Notes under the pieces: generated by a model
The model's input: the letters and a program-made list of their open reading frames with translations, nothing else
Database searches by the model: none
Told to the model about the DNA's origin: nothing
Shown: one piece after another, positions 1-12,099 of the stretch
Layout: every line of letters begins with the position of its first letter
Position numbering within the stretch: position 1 is the stretch's first letter
Assembly (NCBI GenBank): GCA_029959085.1
Contig: JARWIR010000027.1
Location: forward strand, 2,480,001 to 2,544,000
DNA length: 64,000 bases
Reading direction: 5' to 3'
Source of the DNA: Nemophila menziesii
Taxonomy: Eukaryota > Streptophyta > Magnoliopsida > Boraginales > Hydrophyllaceae
Position numbers and translations under genes: made by a program

Positions 1-224
1 TAAAATCATGCTCAAATAGGTACATTCAAAATATTCTATGCCTTAATTCAACCTAATTTTTTTAAATTTTATGCAAAAACAAAAAGAAGATGAGGACAAC
101 GAATCCCCACCCCCAACTCAAAAGTGAGCCGTGTCCCCACGACTCGAAAAAGACTCAAGAATGGAATAAAATTTAAAATTTAAAACTAACTAAACTACCT
201 AATGCATACAAGCTATTAAGAAAA
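1..224 (-). other. Element A 3' non-coding region (start of)
   Basis: Non-coding sequence downstream of A's third ORF. It contains a hairpin at 126-145 (arms GAGTCGTG and CACGGCTC on the minus strand, loop GGGA, one G-T pair). A PPT-like GAGTTGGGGGT motif lies at about 109-120. The same pair of motifs follows the third ORF in elements B, D, E and F. Confidence 0.7.
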
Positions 225-689
225 TTAGAATGACTTACTTGGCTGGCCATAGAGATCCATTATATCCTCTTCCTCATCCAAAGCTGAGGGATCGGTATAA
301 CTATCAATATCCCTTTCCAAGGTAATATCTTCCAGCTGTGATTGCATCTTTATGACTTCCATCCAAAGTTCTCTGTTATCTTCTTGTAATCTTTCGATTT
401 CATGTTGTAATTTGAGAGCCCATGGAGGAAGATCATGATCAATTTCAGAGCAAGAAGTAGAATAACCTTGGTCTTGAATTTTTATCTTCTTCAAAGGCCT
501 TCTTGATGGTATGGACATTCTAGCAGTTAACTTCTTTGGTAGTGGTTGTGCTGGAGCCTTTTCTTTTGATTCTTCAGTAGCCTCATCAATGGTGATAGGC
601 TTTTCAATGGTGGCACCAGGAAATTTCTTATTCTTCCCAAGGATGGAGCACTTTCACTTGTATTCCATAGCTTCGAATCTGTTAGTCAT
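225..689 (-). pseudogene. Element A third ORF (env-position), short form, one nonsense codon
   Basis: Starting at the conserved MTNR methionine (689), the frame is open to 225 except for a TGA at about codon 12, where element B has an Arg codon. From the internal methionine at 518 it is open for 97 residues. The C-terminal half has a heptad-like stretch (LQHEIERLQEDNREL...) typical of a coiled coil, then an acidic tail ending near MDLYG. No signal peptide or membrane segment is visible, so an envelope role is not supported despite its position. It is the counterpart of 12372-12812 and 50836-51270 and looks like a shortened relative of the 443-residue protein at 23113-24444. Confidence 0.7.
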
Positions 690-957
690 GCTTGATTTAC
701 CCACAACTCAAGTTATACCAAGGATGGATTAAAAGTTTAAGAGAAATTGGTGTAACTTGATGTTGTTGCTTGGAATTTATGAAAGAGAAAGGTTTCTTGA
801 TGGATTTTGGAAGAATTCTTTAAAGCTTGTTGAATTTGATGGTGTTTAATGTTGTAGTGTGATGAATTTGATGAAGAGATTGTGTTTATGGAGGATGGAG
901 GAGAGAATTTGTGGAGTTGTTGTGTTAATTGTGAAGGTTTGTACAAGCTTTAAGATG

Positions 958-965
958 TATATATA
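958..965 (-). promoter_or_regulatory. TATA box upstream of element A third ORF
   Basis: TATATATA on the minus strand, 276 bp upstream of the MTNR start at 689 and about 95 bp downstream of the palindrome array. Four other elements have a TATA box at matching spacing. The sequence is seen; promoter function is inferred. Confidence 0.5.
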
Positions 966-1059
966 GTGTTTGGGTCTGAAAAATTCGTATGAGGGAGGCT
1001 AGGGTTAATCTTGTTAAGGTAAGAAGTTGATTAGGAAAGAACTTCTTCACAAACCGCCA

Positions 1060-1390
1060 TACCGCGGTATACCGGACATAATCCGCGGTATACCGCACCC
1101 ATCAGCTCTTCATTTTTTCATCTCGGCAAAGACCCCGTGGCACATAACCCGTGGCGCGGGTTTTCAATTTCTCGTCTCCGTCAAAAAACCCGCGGTACCC
1201 AACCCGTGGTACGGGTTTTTGCTTCTTGTGGTATACCGGTCATGAGGCGCGGTATACCGCAGCCATAATGCTTCGAATTGTTCGTCTTGGTATAAAACCC
1301 GTGGTAGCCAACCCGTGGTGAGGGTTTTTCAGGCGCGGTATACACCCTCAGGCGCGGTATACCGGACATGAGGTGCGGTATACCGGACCT
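1060..1390. repeat. Palindrome array of element A (GCGGTATACCGC core)
   Basis: About seven copies of a GGTATACC-centred motif. The perfect 12-bp palindrome GCGGTATACCGC occurs at 1085-1096 and 1249-1260, with related copies near 1066, 1230, 1355 and 1377. They are interspersed with AACCCGTGGTACGGGTT-like segments. The array lies between the end of pol and the third ORF and is far more GC-rich than its surroundings. Confidence 0.85.
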
Positions 1391-1581
1391 TCCTGCGAAT
1401 TTTTCCAAAATATTTTCCTTTTGACCCCAAACTCATTTCCTGCACAATAACACACTACCTTTATCTCCTATTAGCTTGTAAACACAATTAAAAATATACA
1501 CTAACTTAGTACTATAAAGCAATAAACTAATATAAAAAGCAATTAAAACAAGGGGTGTCTCCCAAGAGCACTTTTGTTTAA

Positions 1582-1598
1582 CATCTTTGAGTTAGACG
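1582..1598 (-). other. Post-pol hairpin, element A
   Basis: On the minus strand, CGTCT, a 7-nt loop, then AGATG: a 5-bp stem with one wobble pair, just after the pol stop codon. The same position holds perfect stems in B, E and F. Confidence 0.5.
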
Positions 1599-1609
1599 TG
1601 TGCCTCAGG

Positions 1610-4552
1610 CTAACCGCATTCTACGAGATGGATTGTCTCCTCTCGCCCGAAGTCCTCACTGTCATGGTATCTCTTCAAACGCTGGCCATTCACCATGAAT
1701 ATCCTTTGCTCGGTTGGATGTTCAATTTCAGTCGCTCCATGAGGTGTGACTTTCGTAACAATGTAAGGTCCTCCCCAACGGAATTTAAGCTTTCCTGGGT
1801 AGTTTGAAAATCGAGAGTTGTATAATAAAACTTTTTGTCCTCTCTCGAAATGCTTTGGACGTAGCCGTTTATCATGCCATCGCTTTGTTTTCTCCTTATA
1901 GAGGCGTGAATTTTCATAGGCAAGATAACGAAACTACTTTAACTCGTTCAACTTCATCATCCTTTGTTTCCCGGCCAATTCTGGATCTAGATTCAAAGTT
2001 TTAATAGCCCAGTAGGCTCGAGCTTCTAGTTCAATAGGTAGATGACACGCTTTTCCGTAGACCATGCGATATGGAGATGCCCCAACTGGTGTTTTAAATG
2101 CTGTTCTGTAAGCCCAGAGAGCATCATCTAGCTTTAAAGACCAATCTTTCCTCATTTTATTCACGGTCTTCTCAAGAATAGATTTGATTTCCCGGTTGGA
2201 AACTTCAGCTTGACCGTTAGTTTTTGGGTGATAACCGGTTGAAGTACGGTGTCTCACTCCAAACTTACGAAGATAGTTTCTCAGAGGAGCATTAACAAAA
2301 TGGGTACCTTTATCACTGATGAGAGCACGTGGCGTACCATGTCTTGTAAGGATGTTTGTTTTCAAGAATTTAATCACTGTTTGAGCACCGTTCTTTGGTG
2401 TTGCCACTGCTTCTACCCATTTTGATACATAACCTACTGCAAGCAAAATATAAAGATTTCCATGGAAAGTGATGAAAGGTCCGATGAAATCTATTCCCCA
2501 TACATCAAAGATTTCAACTTTTAGGATATTGTTAAGCGGCATCGCGTCTCTTTTTTATATATTACCAGTGAACTGGCATCTTTGACATGACTGGACAAAA
2601 CGATGACAATCTTTGTGTATGGTAGGCCAATAGAATCCGGATTGAAGAATTTTAGCTGCAGTTCTATCGCCTTTAAAGTGACCTCCATAAGGTGAACTAT
2701 GACAACTTGCAATGATTTTTTCCATTTCACCTTCATGCACACATCTTCTAACCACTTGGTCACTACAAATATTCCAGAGGTACGGTTCATCCCAATAATA
2801 TTGTTTGGCCTGGTGAGATAATCTTTGTCTTTGTTGTGGGTGGATATCCTTGGGGAATACATCACTCACAAAGCGGTTGACTAGATCTGCATACCATGGC
2901 ACAAACACATGTTTAATAGCAAAAAGTTGTTCATCAGGGAATACCTCTTTAACCAACAATGGTTCCTTGTTCGCATCAGATCCTTCGAGCCTTGATAAAT
3001 GATCAGCAACTTGATTCTCGCATCCCTTTCGGTCTCGAATATCTATGTCGAATTCTTGAAGCAACAATACCCATCTAATAAGACGCGGCTTAGCGTCCTT
3101 TTTCTCCATAAGGTACCTGATAGCTGAATGGTCTGTGTATACAACAGTTTTCTTCCCAATCAGATAGGAACGAAATTTATCAAAAGCATACACCACGGCC
3201 AACATCTCTTTCTCCATCACTGTATAATTAATCTGGGCAGCGTTGAAAGTCTTACTTGCATAATAAATCGTATGGAAGATCTTGTCTTTCCTCTGTCCCA
3301 ACACAACACCCATAGCGTGATCACTAGCATCGCACATAAGTTCAAACGGAGCTTTCCAATCAGGAGGTATAACAATAGGTGTAGAGATCAGTTTTTCCTT
3401 AATCGTCAAAAACTCTTGAAGACATTCTTCAGTAAAGTTAAAAGGAGTGTCCTTTTCAAGTAAAGAACAAAGCGGTTTGGCGATTTTGGAGAAGTCTTTA
3501 ATAAACCTTTGATTAAATACTGCGTGACTCAAGAAACTTCTCACTCCTTTAACAGAAACTGGAGGTGGTAATGTTTTGATAACTTCAATTTTAGCATGAT
3601 CAACCTCCATCCCTGCCTTCGAAACTTTATTTCCCAACACAATTCCCTCTTAAACCATGAGGTGGCATTTTTCCCAGTTAAGCACAAGATATTTTTCTCT
3701 ACATCTCACAAGGACTTTCTCAAGATTATTCAAACAATCATCAAAACTATCCCAAACACCGATAAATCATCCATAAAAACCTCCAAATATTTATCAATCA
3801 TGTCCCAAAATATCGCCATCATGCACCTCTGGAACGTGGCAGGTGCATTGCAACCCAAACGGCATTCTTCTATAAGCAAAAGTACCAAACGGACAAGTAA
3901 AACTTGTTTTGTGTTGATCGAGGGGATCCACACAAATCTGATTATAACCCGAATATACGTCAAGGAAACAATAATATTCTCTCCCTGCAAGTTTGTCTTG
4001 CATCTGATCAATGAATGGTAGCGGGAAGTGATCTTTCTTTGTAGCTGTGTTGAGTCTTCGGTAATCCATGCATACTCGCCACCCCACCTCTGGTCTTGAT
4101 GGAATGGCTTCGCCTTGATCATTAAGGATCGTAGTGATACCTCCTTTCTTTGGAATCGGATAAATAATTCCTGCATCTAACAACTTGATAACTTCCTTCC
4201 TCACCACTTCTTTCATAGCTGGCATGAGTCTTCTTTGTCCCTCTATAGATCGCCCACCTTCGTTCTCAAGAATGATTTTGTGTTTGCAAACGGAGGGACT
4301 AATTCCTTTGATGTCGGCAATAGTAAATCCGATAGCTTTTTTGTTTTCTCGAAGTACATGAAGTAGCTTCTCCTCTTGAGGACCTGAAAGGTTAGCAGAA
4401 ATAATAACAGGCAAAGTTTTATTCGTACATAGATATGCATAGCGTTGGTGATCAGGAAGTGGTTTTTCTTCGAGAACAGGTGGACATATTATAGATGGTT
4501 GTTTCATTTGTTCAATGACACCTGATTCTCGAAGTAGTTCTCGTACATTTGA
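1610..4552 (-). pseudogene. Element A pol (RT-RNase H-integrase), broken
   Basis: Decayed continuation of gag-pol. RT starts near 4507 and includes the YYCFLD block and, in a shifted frame, FMDD. Compared with element B there is a 2-bp deletion near 3855, a 1-bp deletion near 3745 and a CAA-to-TAA change near 3650. RNase H (MCDASD and [14 protein letters not shown] blocks) and the integrase zinc-finger region are open at 2555-3640. Another CAA-to-TAA change separates these from the integrase core at 1934-2542, which keeps the Asp-Asp-Glu set (WGIDF, SDKGTHF, GQAEVSN). The integrase tail continues with further damage to a stop at 1610-1612. It can have no activity without reading past at least four lesions. 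Confidence 0.85.
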
Positions 4553-4554
4553 TC

Positions 4555-6822
4555 CTAATGAAGCAACATCTTCAGGGGAATTTCGAGTTCCTTTTGAGAT
4601 TCAAGTGCTAAGGCTTCGTCAAGATCATCATCTAAGCTTGCTTCATTGAAGACTTCTTGCGCAATTTTTCCGATGTCATCTATTTTGAAACATTCATATT
4701 TTGAATTTGGTAACTTCATAGCCTTAAACACATTGAATCGTATCTGTTCGTCTTGTACTCTCATGATCAACTCACCATTCTCAACATCAATTAGTGTACG
4801 CCCCGTGGCTAAGAACGGTCTACCCAAGATGATGGGGACATTCTTATCCGCGTCGTAGTCAAAAATAATAAAATCACAAGGAAAAATAAAAGAGACAGCT
4901 TTAACTAAAACATCTTCAATTTTACCTACTGGTCGTGAGAGGGAGCGATCCGCCATTTGTAATACCACATATGTGGGTACTACTTCTCCAATATTAAGCT
5001 TCTCGAACAGGGATCTAGGCATGAGATTGATGCTCGCACCTAAATCACATAATGCTTTCCCGGTCCAACTATCTCCAATGCCGATGGGAATTGTAAAACT
5101 TCCGGGATCTTCTAGCTTTGGTGGCAACTTACTTTGACATATAGCGCTACACTCCACAGGAAATCCAATTGTTTCCCCAGTTTCTATACTTCGCTTGTTG
5201 GAGAGAATGTCTTTCATGAATTTAAGATAGGTTGGCATCCTCTTGAGAGCTTCAACAAGCGGTATATTCACCTCTAACTTTTTCAACATGTCAACGAACT
5301 TCTTGAATTCCAGGTCATTGTCCTTCTTTCGGACACGTGAAGGGTATGGTGGTGGAGGGCGTGTATTAAGTTCCACTAGTTTTCTTGTCTTTTCAAGTGT
5401 CTCGGCTTGGACACTCTTCGGTTTAACTACCTCCTCTACTGTATCTTTGATAGTTTCTTCTCCCCCCTTTTCTGGAATAGGGATTGGTTCTGTTTTTGGT
5501 CTTGGTGGAGGTAGCTGTTTTCCACTTCGCAATTCAACTACATGGCAAGAATCATCTCTAGGAGCAATAGTATCACTTGGAAGTTGCCTTTTCGGCCGAT
5601 TTTGTAATGTACTTGCCATATGTGATAAAGTGTGCTCTAGTTTCTTAATTATCTTCTGCTGGGCTTGAATCTTTTGTTGGCTACGACTCATATTGGTTTC
5701 AACTACTTGCATTAATTTAGCCATACTCGAATTCAAGCTTTGGATTTGTTCTTGCTTTGCTAGTTGCATTGATTGTTTAGGTGGATCTTTCTTTGTTTCT
5801 TGACAAGCTTTCTTAACAATGGGTGCCTTTTTTTGAATAGGTTGTGGTTTATTATAGGATTGAGGTTGGGGTTGATGATACGTCTCTTGATTTCTGACCC
5901 AACTTCTTTGTTTTGAAGGTTGTTGATAATCAGTGTAGCTTTCTTGAGGATAATTATAACCATTAGAATAATAGTTATCTTGCGGGTAGGTAACGGAAGC
6001 TACTGCTGGATTATTCATACATCCTTCCCACACATGATTTCTTGATCCACAACCAAGACACGAAGGAATTGCACGTACTACATTTACCTGAGCAATTGTT
6101 CGGGCTTGTTCTTGTAGTTCTTCGAGTCGTTGAGCCAATTCTTTAAGCTTCAGAGATTCTAAAGTGTTCTCTTTTTCTGGTTTCTTGGGCCAACTTCTCT
6201 CGTTCTCAAGAATTCTTTCCATCCCCAACTCAGCTTCTCCAGGGTTTAGTAACACAAAACCTGCGTTTCCTAACGAATCTGCTTTCTCTCTTGATTTGAT
6301 ATTAAGGCCTCCATAAAACAAGGTTAAATAATATTCCGGCGAGGATTTATAATAGGGACATCTCGCCTTCTTTTCTGTAAATCGTAACCATGCTTCACCC
6401 AAACTCTCTCCGTCTTCCTGTATAAATTGCTCAAGCTCCAACATATATTTTAAGCATCTACTAACCGGATAGAAGCGGTCTAGGAATCTTGCTTGAAGCT
6501 TGTCCCAATCTGGAATAACATGAGGGTATTGGGTATCATACCAATCGCTTGCACCTCCGGTCAAGAAGAACTGGAACATCACGTAATACACTTGTTCCCT
6601 AGTAACTCCTCTTACGATATAAGCATCACAGGTTTGCATGAATTTCTGAATATATCGGATCGGATCTTGATGTGCAGCTCCGCTAAATAATCCATGAGTT
6701 GCAAACTGAGTTAACATCCCTGGATCAGGCTTAAATTTAGCGGCTTGAATTTCTGGAGCGCGAATTCCTCGTGGCTCCACTCTAAACTCGATGGGTAGCT
6801 CAAGTCTCCTTGGGTTCTCCAT
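4555..6822 (-). CDS. gag-pro: Element A gag-protease polyprotein (755 aa)
   Basis: Open from ATG at 6822. The N-terminal two-fifths is a retrotransposon gag domain (capsid-like, with the block ending GGASDWYDTQ). A CCHC zinc knuckle follows at residues about 252-265 (CLGCGSRNHVWEGC, spacing CX2CX4HX4C), then a Gln/Lys-rich linker and a proline-rich segment. The retroviral-type aspartic protease has its catalytic motif DLGAS at about residue 593. Gag packages the element RNA and the protease matures the polyprotein. The frame ends at 4555 because of an apparent 1-bp shift near 4580; in relatives it reads straight into RT. Confidence 0.88.
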   Translation of the reverse strand: MENPRRLELPIEFRVEPRGIRAPEIQAAKFKPDPGMLTQFATHGLFSGAAHQDPIRYIQKFMQTCDAYIVRGVTREQVYYVMFQFFLTGGASDWYDTQYPHVIPDWDKLQARFLDRFYPVSRCLKYMLELEQFIQEDGESLGEAWLRFTEKKARCPYYKSSPEYYLTLFYGGLNIKSREKADSLGNAGFVLLNPGEAELGMERILENERSWPKKPEKENTLESLKLKELAQRLEELQEQARTIAQVNVVRAIPSCLGCGSRNHVWEGCMNNPAVASVTYPQDNYYSNGYNYPQESYTDYQQPSKQRSWVRNQETYHQPQPQSYNKPQPIQKKAPIVKKACQETKKDPPKQSMQLAKQEQIQSLNSSMAKLMQVVETNMSRSQQKIQAQQKIIKKLEHTLSHMASTLQNRPKRQLPSDTIAPRDDSCHVVELRSGKQLPPPRPKTEPIPIPEKGGEETIKDTVEEVVKPKSVQAETLEKTRKLVELNTRPPPPYPSRVRKKDNDLEFKKFVDMLKKLEVNIPLVEALKRMPTYLKFMKDILSNKRSIETGETIGFPVECSAICQSKLPPKLEDPGSFTIPIGIGDSWTGKALCDLGASINLMPRSLFEKLNIGEVVPTYVVLQMADRSLSRPVGKIEDVLVKAVSFIFPCDFIIFDYDADKNVPIILGRPFLATGRTLIDVENGELIMRVQDEQIRFNVFKAMKLPNSKYECFKIDDIGKIAQEVFNEASLDDDLDEALALESQKELEIPLKMLLH

Positions 6823-6922
6823 CTGTAATTATCTATAAAACAAAAACTAAAAGACAAAAGCGTAAAATAGAACTAACTGAAAATAAAAGCACAAGATATA
6901 TGCACAAGGACTAACGATGTAC

Positions 6923-6940
6923 TCCCCGGCAGCGGCGGCA
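6923..6940 (-). other. Primer binding site, element A
   Basis: TGCCGCCGCTGCCGGGGA on the minus strand, 5 bp inside the 5' LTR. It differs by one base (third position C for G) from the TGGCGCC form in E and F. The site is consistent with a tRNA-Asp primer, as known for Athila-type elements. Confidence 0.8.
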
Positions 6941-6945
6941 AAACT

Positions 6946-8430
6946 TGGTGTGGCCTAGGGTGTGATAAAATAAGATATAAATAAAGAGCAAATAATCACC
7001 CTAGACTGAGCACGGTTCTGCAAGTATACAGATCGTATGCAAGTTTTAGAAATTAAGTAAGATTCGTTCCGCAGAGACTACGAAGGTTAGGGGAATCTTA
7101 TGCAATAATCAGGTGCAAATAATTAGAGCTAGAACAAACAAAACGCAATAAAAGTAAAGACAAATAGATATTTATTTGATTTTATAATTAACTAAATTAA
7201 AACTAAGAATTTAAAAGACATAAACAAGAGAAGTAATATGAGAATATAGCTTGAGTCACTAGCATGTAATCCCCACTAGTTTTGCCGTTCCAAACATGTA
7301 AGGGTGAATTATGTAGTATTTCAATAATCGGTTCCAATTACGCTAGGTAGTTTTAAATAGGATTTACCTGTGTCAATAAGGCTTCCTAAGCAAACTTTTC
7401 CTGTAACTGGTAAATAGTCACAAGAACTAAACCATAGTGATTATCTAGTTAGGTTGATTTGTCAGATCTAAACCAAATACTAGACGTTATGTGCTAAACA
7501 TGTAATTAAACACCGTTCTCAATGGTGACCTAACTACTAGATGGTAATTCTATTTGGCGGCCGTCCACAAGAACACAGAATATAAATCCAAACACATAAA
7601 CAGAGAATAAAAACTATAATTCAATTTAAAACATTAAGTTCCCAAATTAGATAGATGTCAATTAAAACTAGGGTTCATACATATATGCTAACACTCAAGC
7701 TAAATAGAATTTAGTTCATAAAAGAAAAGAAAGAAATTACAAATTCAAAGGTAGAAGAAGACATTGTGATGAACAGCTCCTTCCAGACTTCTTTTCTTGT
7801 GTTGTAAGCTTCCTCTTGGTTTAAGGTTTCACCAAGGATGATTTAAGAGTGTTAAGAGGCTGTTTTTATAGTGTATAGGTTGACCTAATTCGTTTCTTGA
7901 AGGAGAGGCTAAGTAATGGACTCCAAGCCCAACTCAAATTCGTATGGATAATTACTGCTGAACTGTTTTGAGTATATATTCTTCGTTATTGGTCAGTTTT
8001 TGCTCCACAATATACCAAAAGAATCCTCAGCGAATTATCTACGTCCCTATGAAAGGAATTTACCAAAATCGGCTTCTTTTTTGAGTTATCACCACTTCTG
8101 TTGGCGTTGCTGCAGAAATTCATATTTAGGCAGCTTTTTCCTTTTCCATGTTTTTAGCCTTTGTTACCTTTATCTCCAATTACCATGCTAATCTCTTTCC
8201 ATATCTTGTAGTATTTGACTTGGACTTTAATTAATCTCCATAATTATTTGTAAAGCTTCACACTAAATAAACAATTAAACCCAATATGCTCTAAAAATAT
8301 TATGTTACTAAATCAAGACTCAAAATAGGAAAGTGCACTAAACTAAGATAAATTCGACCTATAAACTTATAAATACACCTAAAATGATGTCTCAGAAGTA
8401 TATTTTATTATCACAAATGAGGAGACATCA
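6946..8430 (-). repeat. Element A 5' LTR (1485 bp)
   Basis: The element-outer end (8430) is TGATGTCTCC on the minus strand, and the inner end (6946) is ...CACACCA. A second arm, GAGACATCA, makes a short inverted repeat at the outer end. A TATA box (TATAAAA, minus) is at 7864-7870, about 560 bp into the LTR. The LTR is related to element B's 3' LTR at 14347-15899. No coding sequence is seen in it. Confidence 0.85.
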
Positions 8431-11412
8431 CTGCATTAGGATCAAATATACGAGAAGAACTTCGAGAATCAGGTGACATTAAACCAATAAAGCAACCATC
8501 CATAATATGTCCCCCTGTTCTCGAAGAAAAACCACTTCCCGACCATCTACGCTATGCATATCTAGGTATGAACAAAACTTTACCGGTTATTATTTTTGCT
8601 AACCTTTCAGATCCTCAAGAGGAGAAGCTGTTTCATGTGCTTCGCGCTAATAAAGAAGCAATTGGATGGACTATTGCCGACATCAAGGGAACCAGTCCTT
8701 CCGTTTGCAAACATAAAATTATTCTTGAGAACGAAGGAGGGCGATCTATAGAGGGACAAAGAAGACTTATACCAACTATGAAAAAAATTGTCAGGAAGGA
8801 GGTAATCAGGTTACTTGACGCGGGAATTATCTATCCGATTGCTAGCACTGATTGGGTCAGTCCAGTGCAATGTGTTTCAAAGAAAGGAGGTATTACTAAT
8901 GTCCTTAATGATCAAGGTGAAGCCATACCATCAAGAACAGTTGTGGGGTGGCGAGTATGCATAGATTACCGAAGACTCAACAAAGCTACAAAGAAAGATC
9001 ACTACATGTTACCATTCATTATTCAGATGCTAGAAAAACTCGGAGGGAGAGAGTACTATTGTTTTCTTGACAGATATTCAGGTTATAATCAGATTTGTGT
9101 GGATCCCCTTGATCAACACAAAACAACTTTTACTTGTCTGTTTGGCACCTTTGCTTATAGATGGATGCCGTTTGGTTTATGCAATGCACCTGCCACGTTC
9201 CATAGGTGCATGATGGCTATATTTTGGGACATGAGTGATAAATATTTGGAGGTTTTTATGGATGACTTTTTGGTGTTTGGGGATAGTTTTGATGATTGTT
9301 TGAATAATCTTGAGAAAGTCTTTGTGAGATGTAGAGAAAAAGATCTTGTGCTTAATTGGGAAAACTGCCACTTCATGGTTCAAGAGGGAATTGTGTCGGG
9401 ACTAAAGTTTCGAAGGCAGGGATTGAGGTTGATCATGCTAAAATTTAAGTCATCAAAACATTACCACCTCCAGTTGCTGTAAAAGGAGTGAGAACTTTCT
9501 TGGGTCACGCAGGATTTTACCGAAGATTTATTAAATATTTTTCCAAGATCGCCAAACCGCTTTGTTCTTTACTCGTAAATGATACTCCCTTTAATTTCAC
9601 TGATGAATGTCTTCAAGCGTTTGAGGCGATTAAAGAGAAGCTAGTCTCCACACCTATCGTTATACCTGTAGATTGGAAAGCTTCGTTTGAACTTATGTGT
9701 GATGCAAGTGATTACGCAATGGGTGTAGTGTTGGGACAGAGGAAAGACAAGATCTTACACATGATTTATTATGCAAGTAAGACATTTAACGCTGCCCAGA
9801 TGAATTATACAGTAACGGAGAAAGAGATGTTGGCCGTAGTATATGCTTTTGATAAATTTCGTTCCTACTTGATTGGAAAGAAAACTGTTGTATATACGGA
9901 CCACTCAACTATCAGATATCTCATGGAGAAAAAGGACGCTAAGCCGCGTCTAATCAGGTGGGTACTGTTGCTGCAAGAATTTGACATAGATATTCGAGAC
10001 CAAAAAGGATGCGAGAATCAAGTTGCTGATCATTTATCTTGGCTCGAAGGATTTGATGCAAACAAAGAACCATTATTGGTTAAAGAGGTATTCCCTGATG
10101 AACAAATTTTTACTATTAAAGATGCGTTTGTGCATTGGTATGCAGATGTAGTCAACTTCATCGTGAGTGGTGTTTTCCCTACGGATTTCGATTCACAACA
10201 ACGAAAGAGGTTGGTTAACAAGGCCAAACAATTCTTTTGGGATGAACCATACCTCTAGAAAATCTACAGTGACCAAGTAGTTCGAAGGTGTGTCCATGAG
10301 AGCGAAGTTGACAAGATTATAGCAAGTTGTCATGGTACACCATATGGAGGTCACTTTAAAGCGATATCACTGCAGCTAAAATTCTTCAATCCAGTTTCTA
10401 TTGGCCTACCCTATACAAAGATTGCCATAAATTTGTCCAGTCATGTCAAAGATGCCAGTTCACTGGCAATATATCAAAAAGAGACGAGATTTCGCTCAAC
10501 AATATTTTAGAAGTCGAAATCTTTGATGTATGGGGAATAGATTTCATGGGACCTTTCGTCACTTCCCATGGTAATCTTTATATCTTTCTAGCAGTAGATT
10601 ATGTGTCGAAATGGGTAGAAGCAGTGGCAACACCAAATAACGATGCTTTAACAATGATAAAATTCTTAAAATCACATATCTTTACGAGACATGGTACACC
10701 ACGAGTTCTAATCAGTGATAAAGGTACCCATTTCATCAACGTTCAGTTGAGAGCCCTCCTTCGTAAGTTTGGAGTGAGGCACTGCACATCAACCGGTTAT
10801 CACCCACAAACTAACGGTCTAGCTGAAGTTTCTAACCGAGAAATCAAATCTATTTTAGAGAAGTCCGTGAACAAAACGAGGAAGGAATGGTCTTTAAAGC
10901 TAGATGATGATCTGTGGGCTTACAGAGTAGCAATTAAAACACCAGTTTGGGCATCTCCTTACCACATGGTCTATGGCAAAGCATGTCATCTACCTATTGA
11001 GATTGAAGCTCGAGCCTTCTGAGCTATTAAAACTCTGAATCTAAACCTAGAATTGGCCGGGAAACGATGGTTGATGTAGTTGAATGAGTTGGAGGAGTTT
11101 CGATATCACGCTTATGATAATTCACGTCTTTTCAAGGAGAAAACAAAGAGATGGCATGATAATCGAATCCGTCCAAAGCATTCCGAGATAGGACAAAAGG
11201 TACTATTATACAACTCACGATTCTCGAATTACCCAGGAAAGCTTAAATCCCGTTGGGGAGGACCTTACATTGTAACAAGAGTCACACCGCATGGAGCGAC
11301 TGAAATTTAACATCCAACCGAACAAAGGAAATTTATGGTGAATGGCCAGCGTTTGAAAAGATACCATGATAGTGAAGACTTTGGACGAGAGGAGACAATC
11401 CATCTCGCATAA
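8431..11412 (+). pseudogene. Element B pol (RT-RNase H-integrase), broken
   Basis: RT runs from about 8431 to 9482 and keeps the YYCFLD block and FMDD. A lesion near 9400-9490 shifts the frame into RNase H (9488-10258, MCDASD and [13 protein letters not shown]). After a TAG at 10256-10258 the integrase zinc-finger region has a deletion near 10370 and changes frame. The integrase core (10546-11022) keeps its two Asp blocks (WGIDF, SDKGTHF) and the Glu block (GLAEVSN). A TGA at 11020-11022, a TAG near 11077 and a TAA near 11310 interrupt the C-terminal region, which ends at 11410-11412. Confidence 0.85.
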
Positions 11413-11432
11413 CACGCTTAGCCTGAGGTACA

Positions 11433-11449
11433 CGTCTAACTCAAAGACG
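11433..11449 (+). other. Post-pol hairpin, element B
   Basis: CGTCT, a 7-nt loop, then AGACG: a perfect 5-bp stem. Elements E and F have CGTCG/CGACG here, so the inner pair changed on both sides (T-A against G-C). Confidence 0.55.
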
Positions 11450-11649
11450 TTAAACAAAAGTTCTCTTGGGAGACACCCCTTGTTTTAATTGCTTTTTAGA
11501 TTAGTTTTATGCTTTGTAGTGTATATTCCTAAGTTAGTGTATAATTTTAATTGTGTTTACAAGCTAAAAGGAGAGAAAGGTAGTGTGTTATTGTGCAGGA
11601 AATGAGTTTGGGGTCAAAAGAAATTATTTGGGAAAAATTTGTTTTACTG

Positions 11650-11990
11650 GCAGGTAGGCCGGTCAAACCACCGGCATGCCGGTGGAGAGACAAGTGCCCA
11701 CGGGTTGGTGACTCGGGTTCTAAACAGAATGTGCGGAAAAGAAAGGCCAGGCGCACCGATATGCCGCTCAGATCACCGGCATGCCGGCCAGAGGAGAAAC
11801 ACGTGCCCACGGGTTCTAAGGCACGGGTTTTTTGACAGAGTTGCTTCTAGACGAAAAACAGCACCGGCATGCCGGTGAATACCGCCGGTAAGCCGGCGAA
11901 CCAAAAACACGTGGCCTCGGGTATGGTCTCGGGTACAAGACAGAAAGGTGGAAGAAAGAATCCCGTCCAGCACCGGTATGCCGGCGTTCT
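11650..11990. repeat. Palindrome array of element B (CCGGCATGCCGG core)
   Basis: At least four palindromic units: an 18-bp perfect palindrome at 11668-11685 with core CCGGCATGCCGG, a unit near 11775, a perfect 16-bp CACCGGCATGCCGGTG at 11862-11877, and a variant near 11971. The spacers repeat a CACGTGCCCACGGGTT-like segment plus CTCGGGT, so the whole is a diverged tandem array with two alternating motifs. Confidence 0.85.
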
Positions 11991-12099
11991 GACCGGTCGG
12001 CGCTGGGTCAGTTTTCAAGAGTTTTATTCCTATTCCAATTATTACCTTATCAAGAGTTAAACCTAGCCTCCTCTACACAAAATTTTCACACCCAAACAC

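Larger units (their letters stand above)
1..8430 (-). mobile_element. Element A: Athila-like LTR retrotransposon, 3' end outside window
   Basis: Reading on the minus strand, the order is 5' LTR (6946-8430), primer site, gag-protease ORF, decayed RT/RNase H/integrase, palindrome array, TATA box, short third ORF and post-ORF hairpin. The 3' LTR lies left of base 1. On the right the LTR terminus GGAGACATCA is followed directly by element B's pol, so A inserted into B; the TSD should start CTGCA but its left copy is not visible. Gag-protease is open, while pol has frameshifts and nonsense codons, so A is not autonomous as read. The Athila assignment rests on gene order, primer type and the third ORF. 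Confidence 0.88.

Noticed and set aside
3128..4021. Plus-strand ORFs opposite element A pol
   Set aside because: They are antisense shadows of conserved RT/RNase H coding sequence.
11650..11990. CRISPR-like appearance of the palindrome arrays
   Set aside because: Eukaryotic retrotransposon context, irregular spacing, similar rather than unique spacers, no cas genes.
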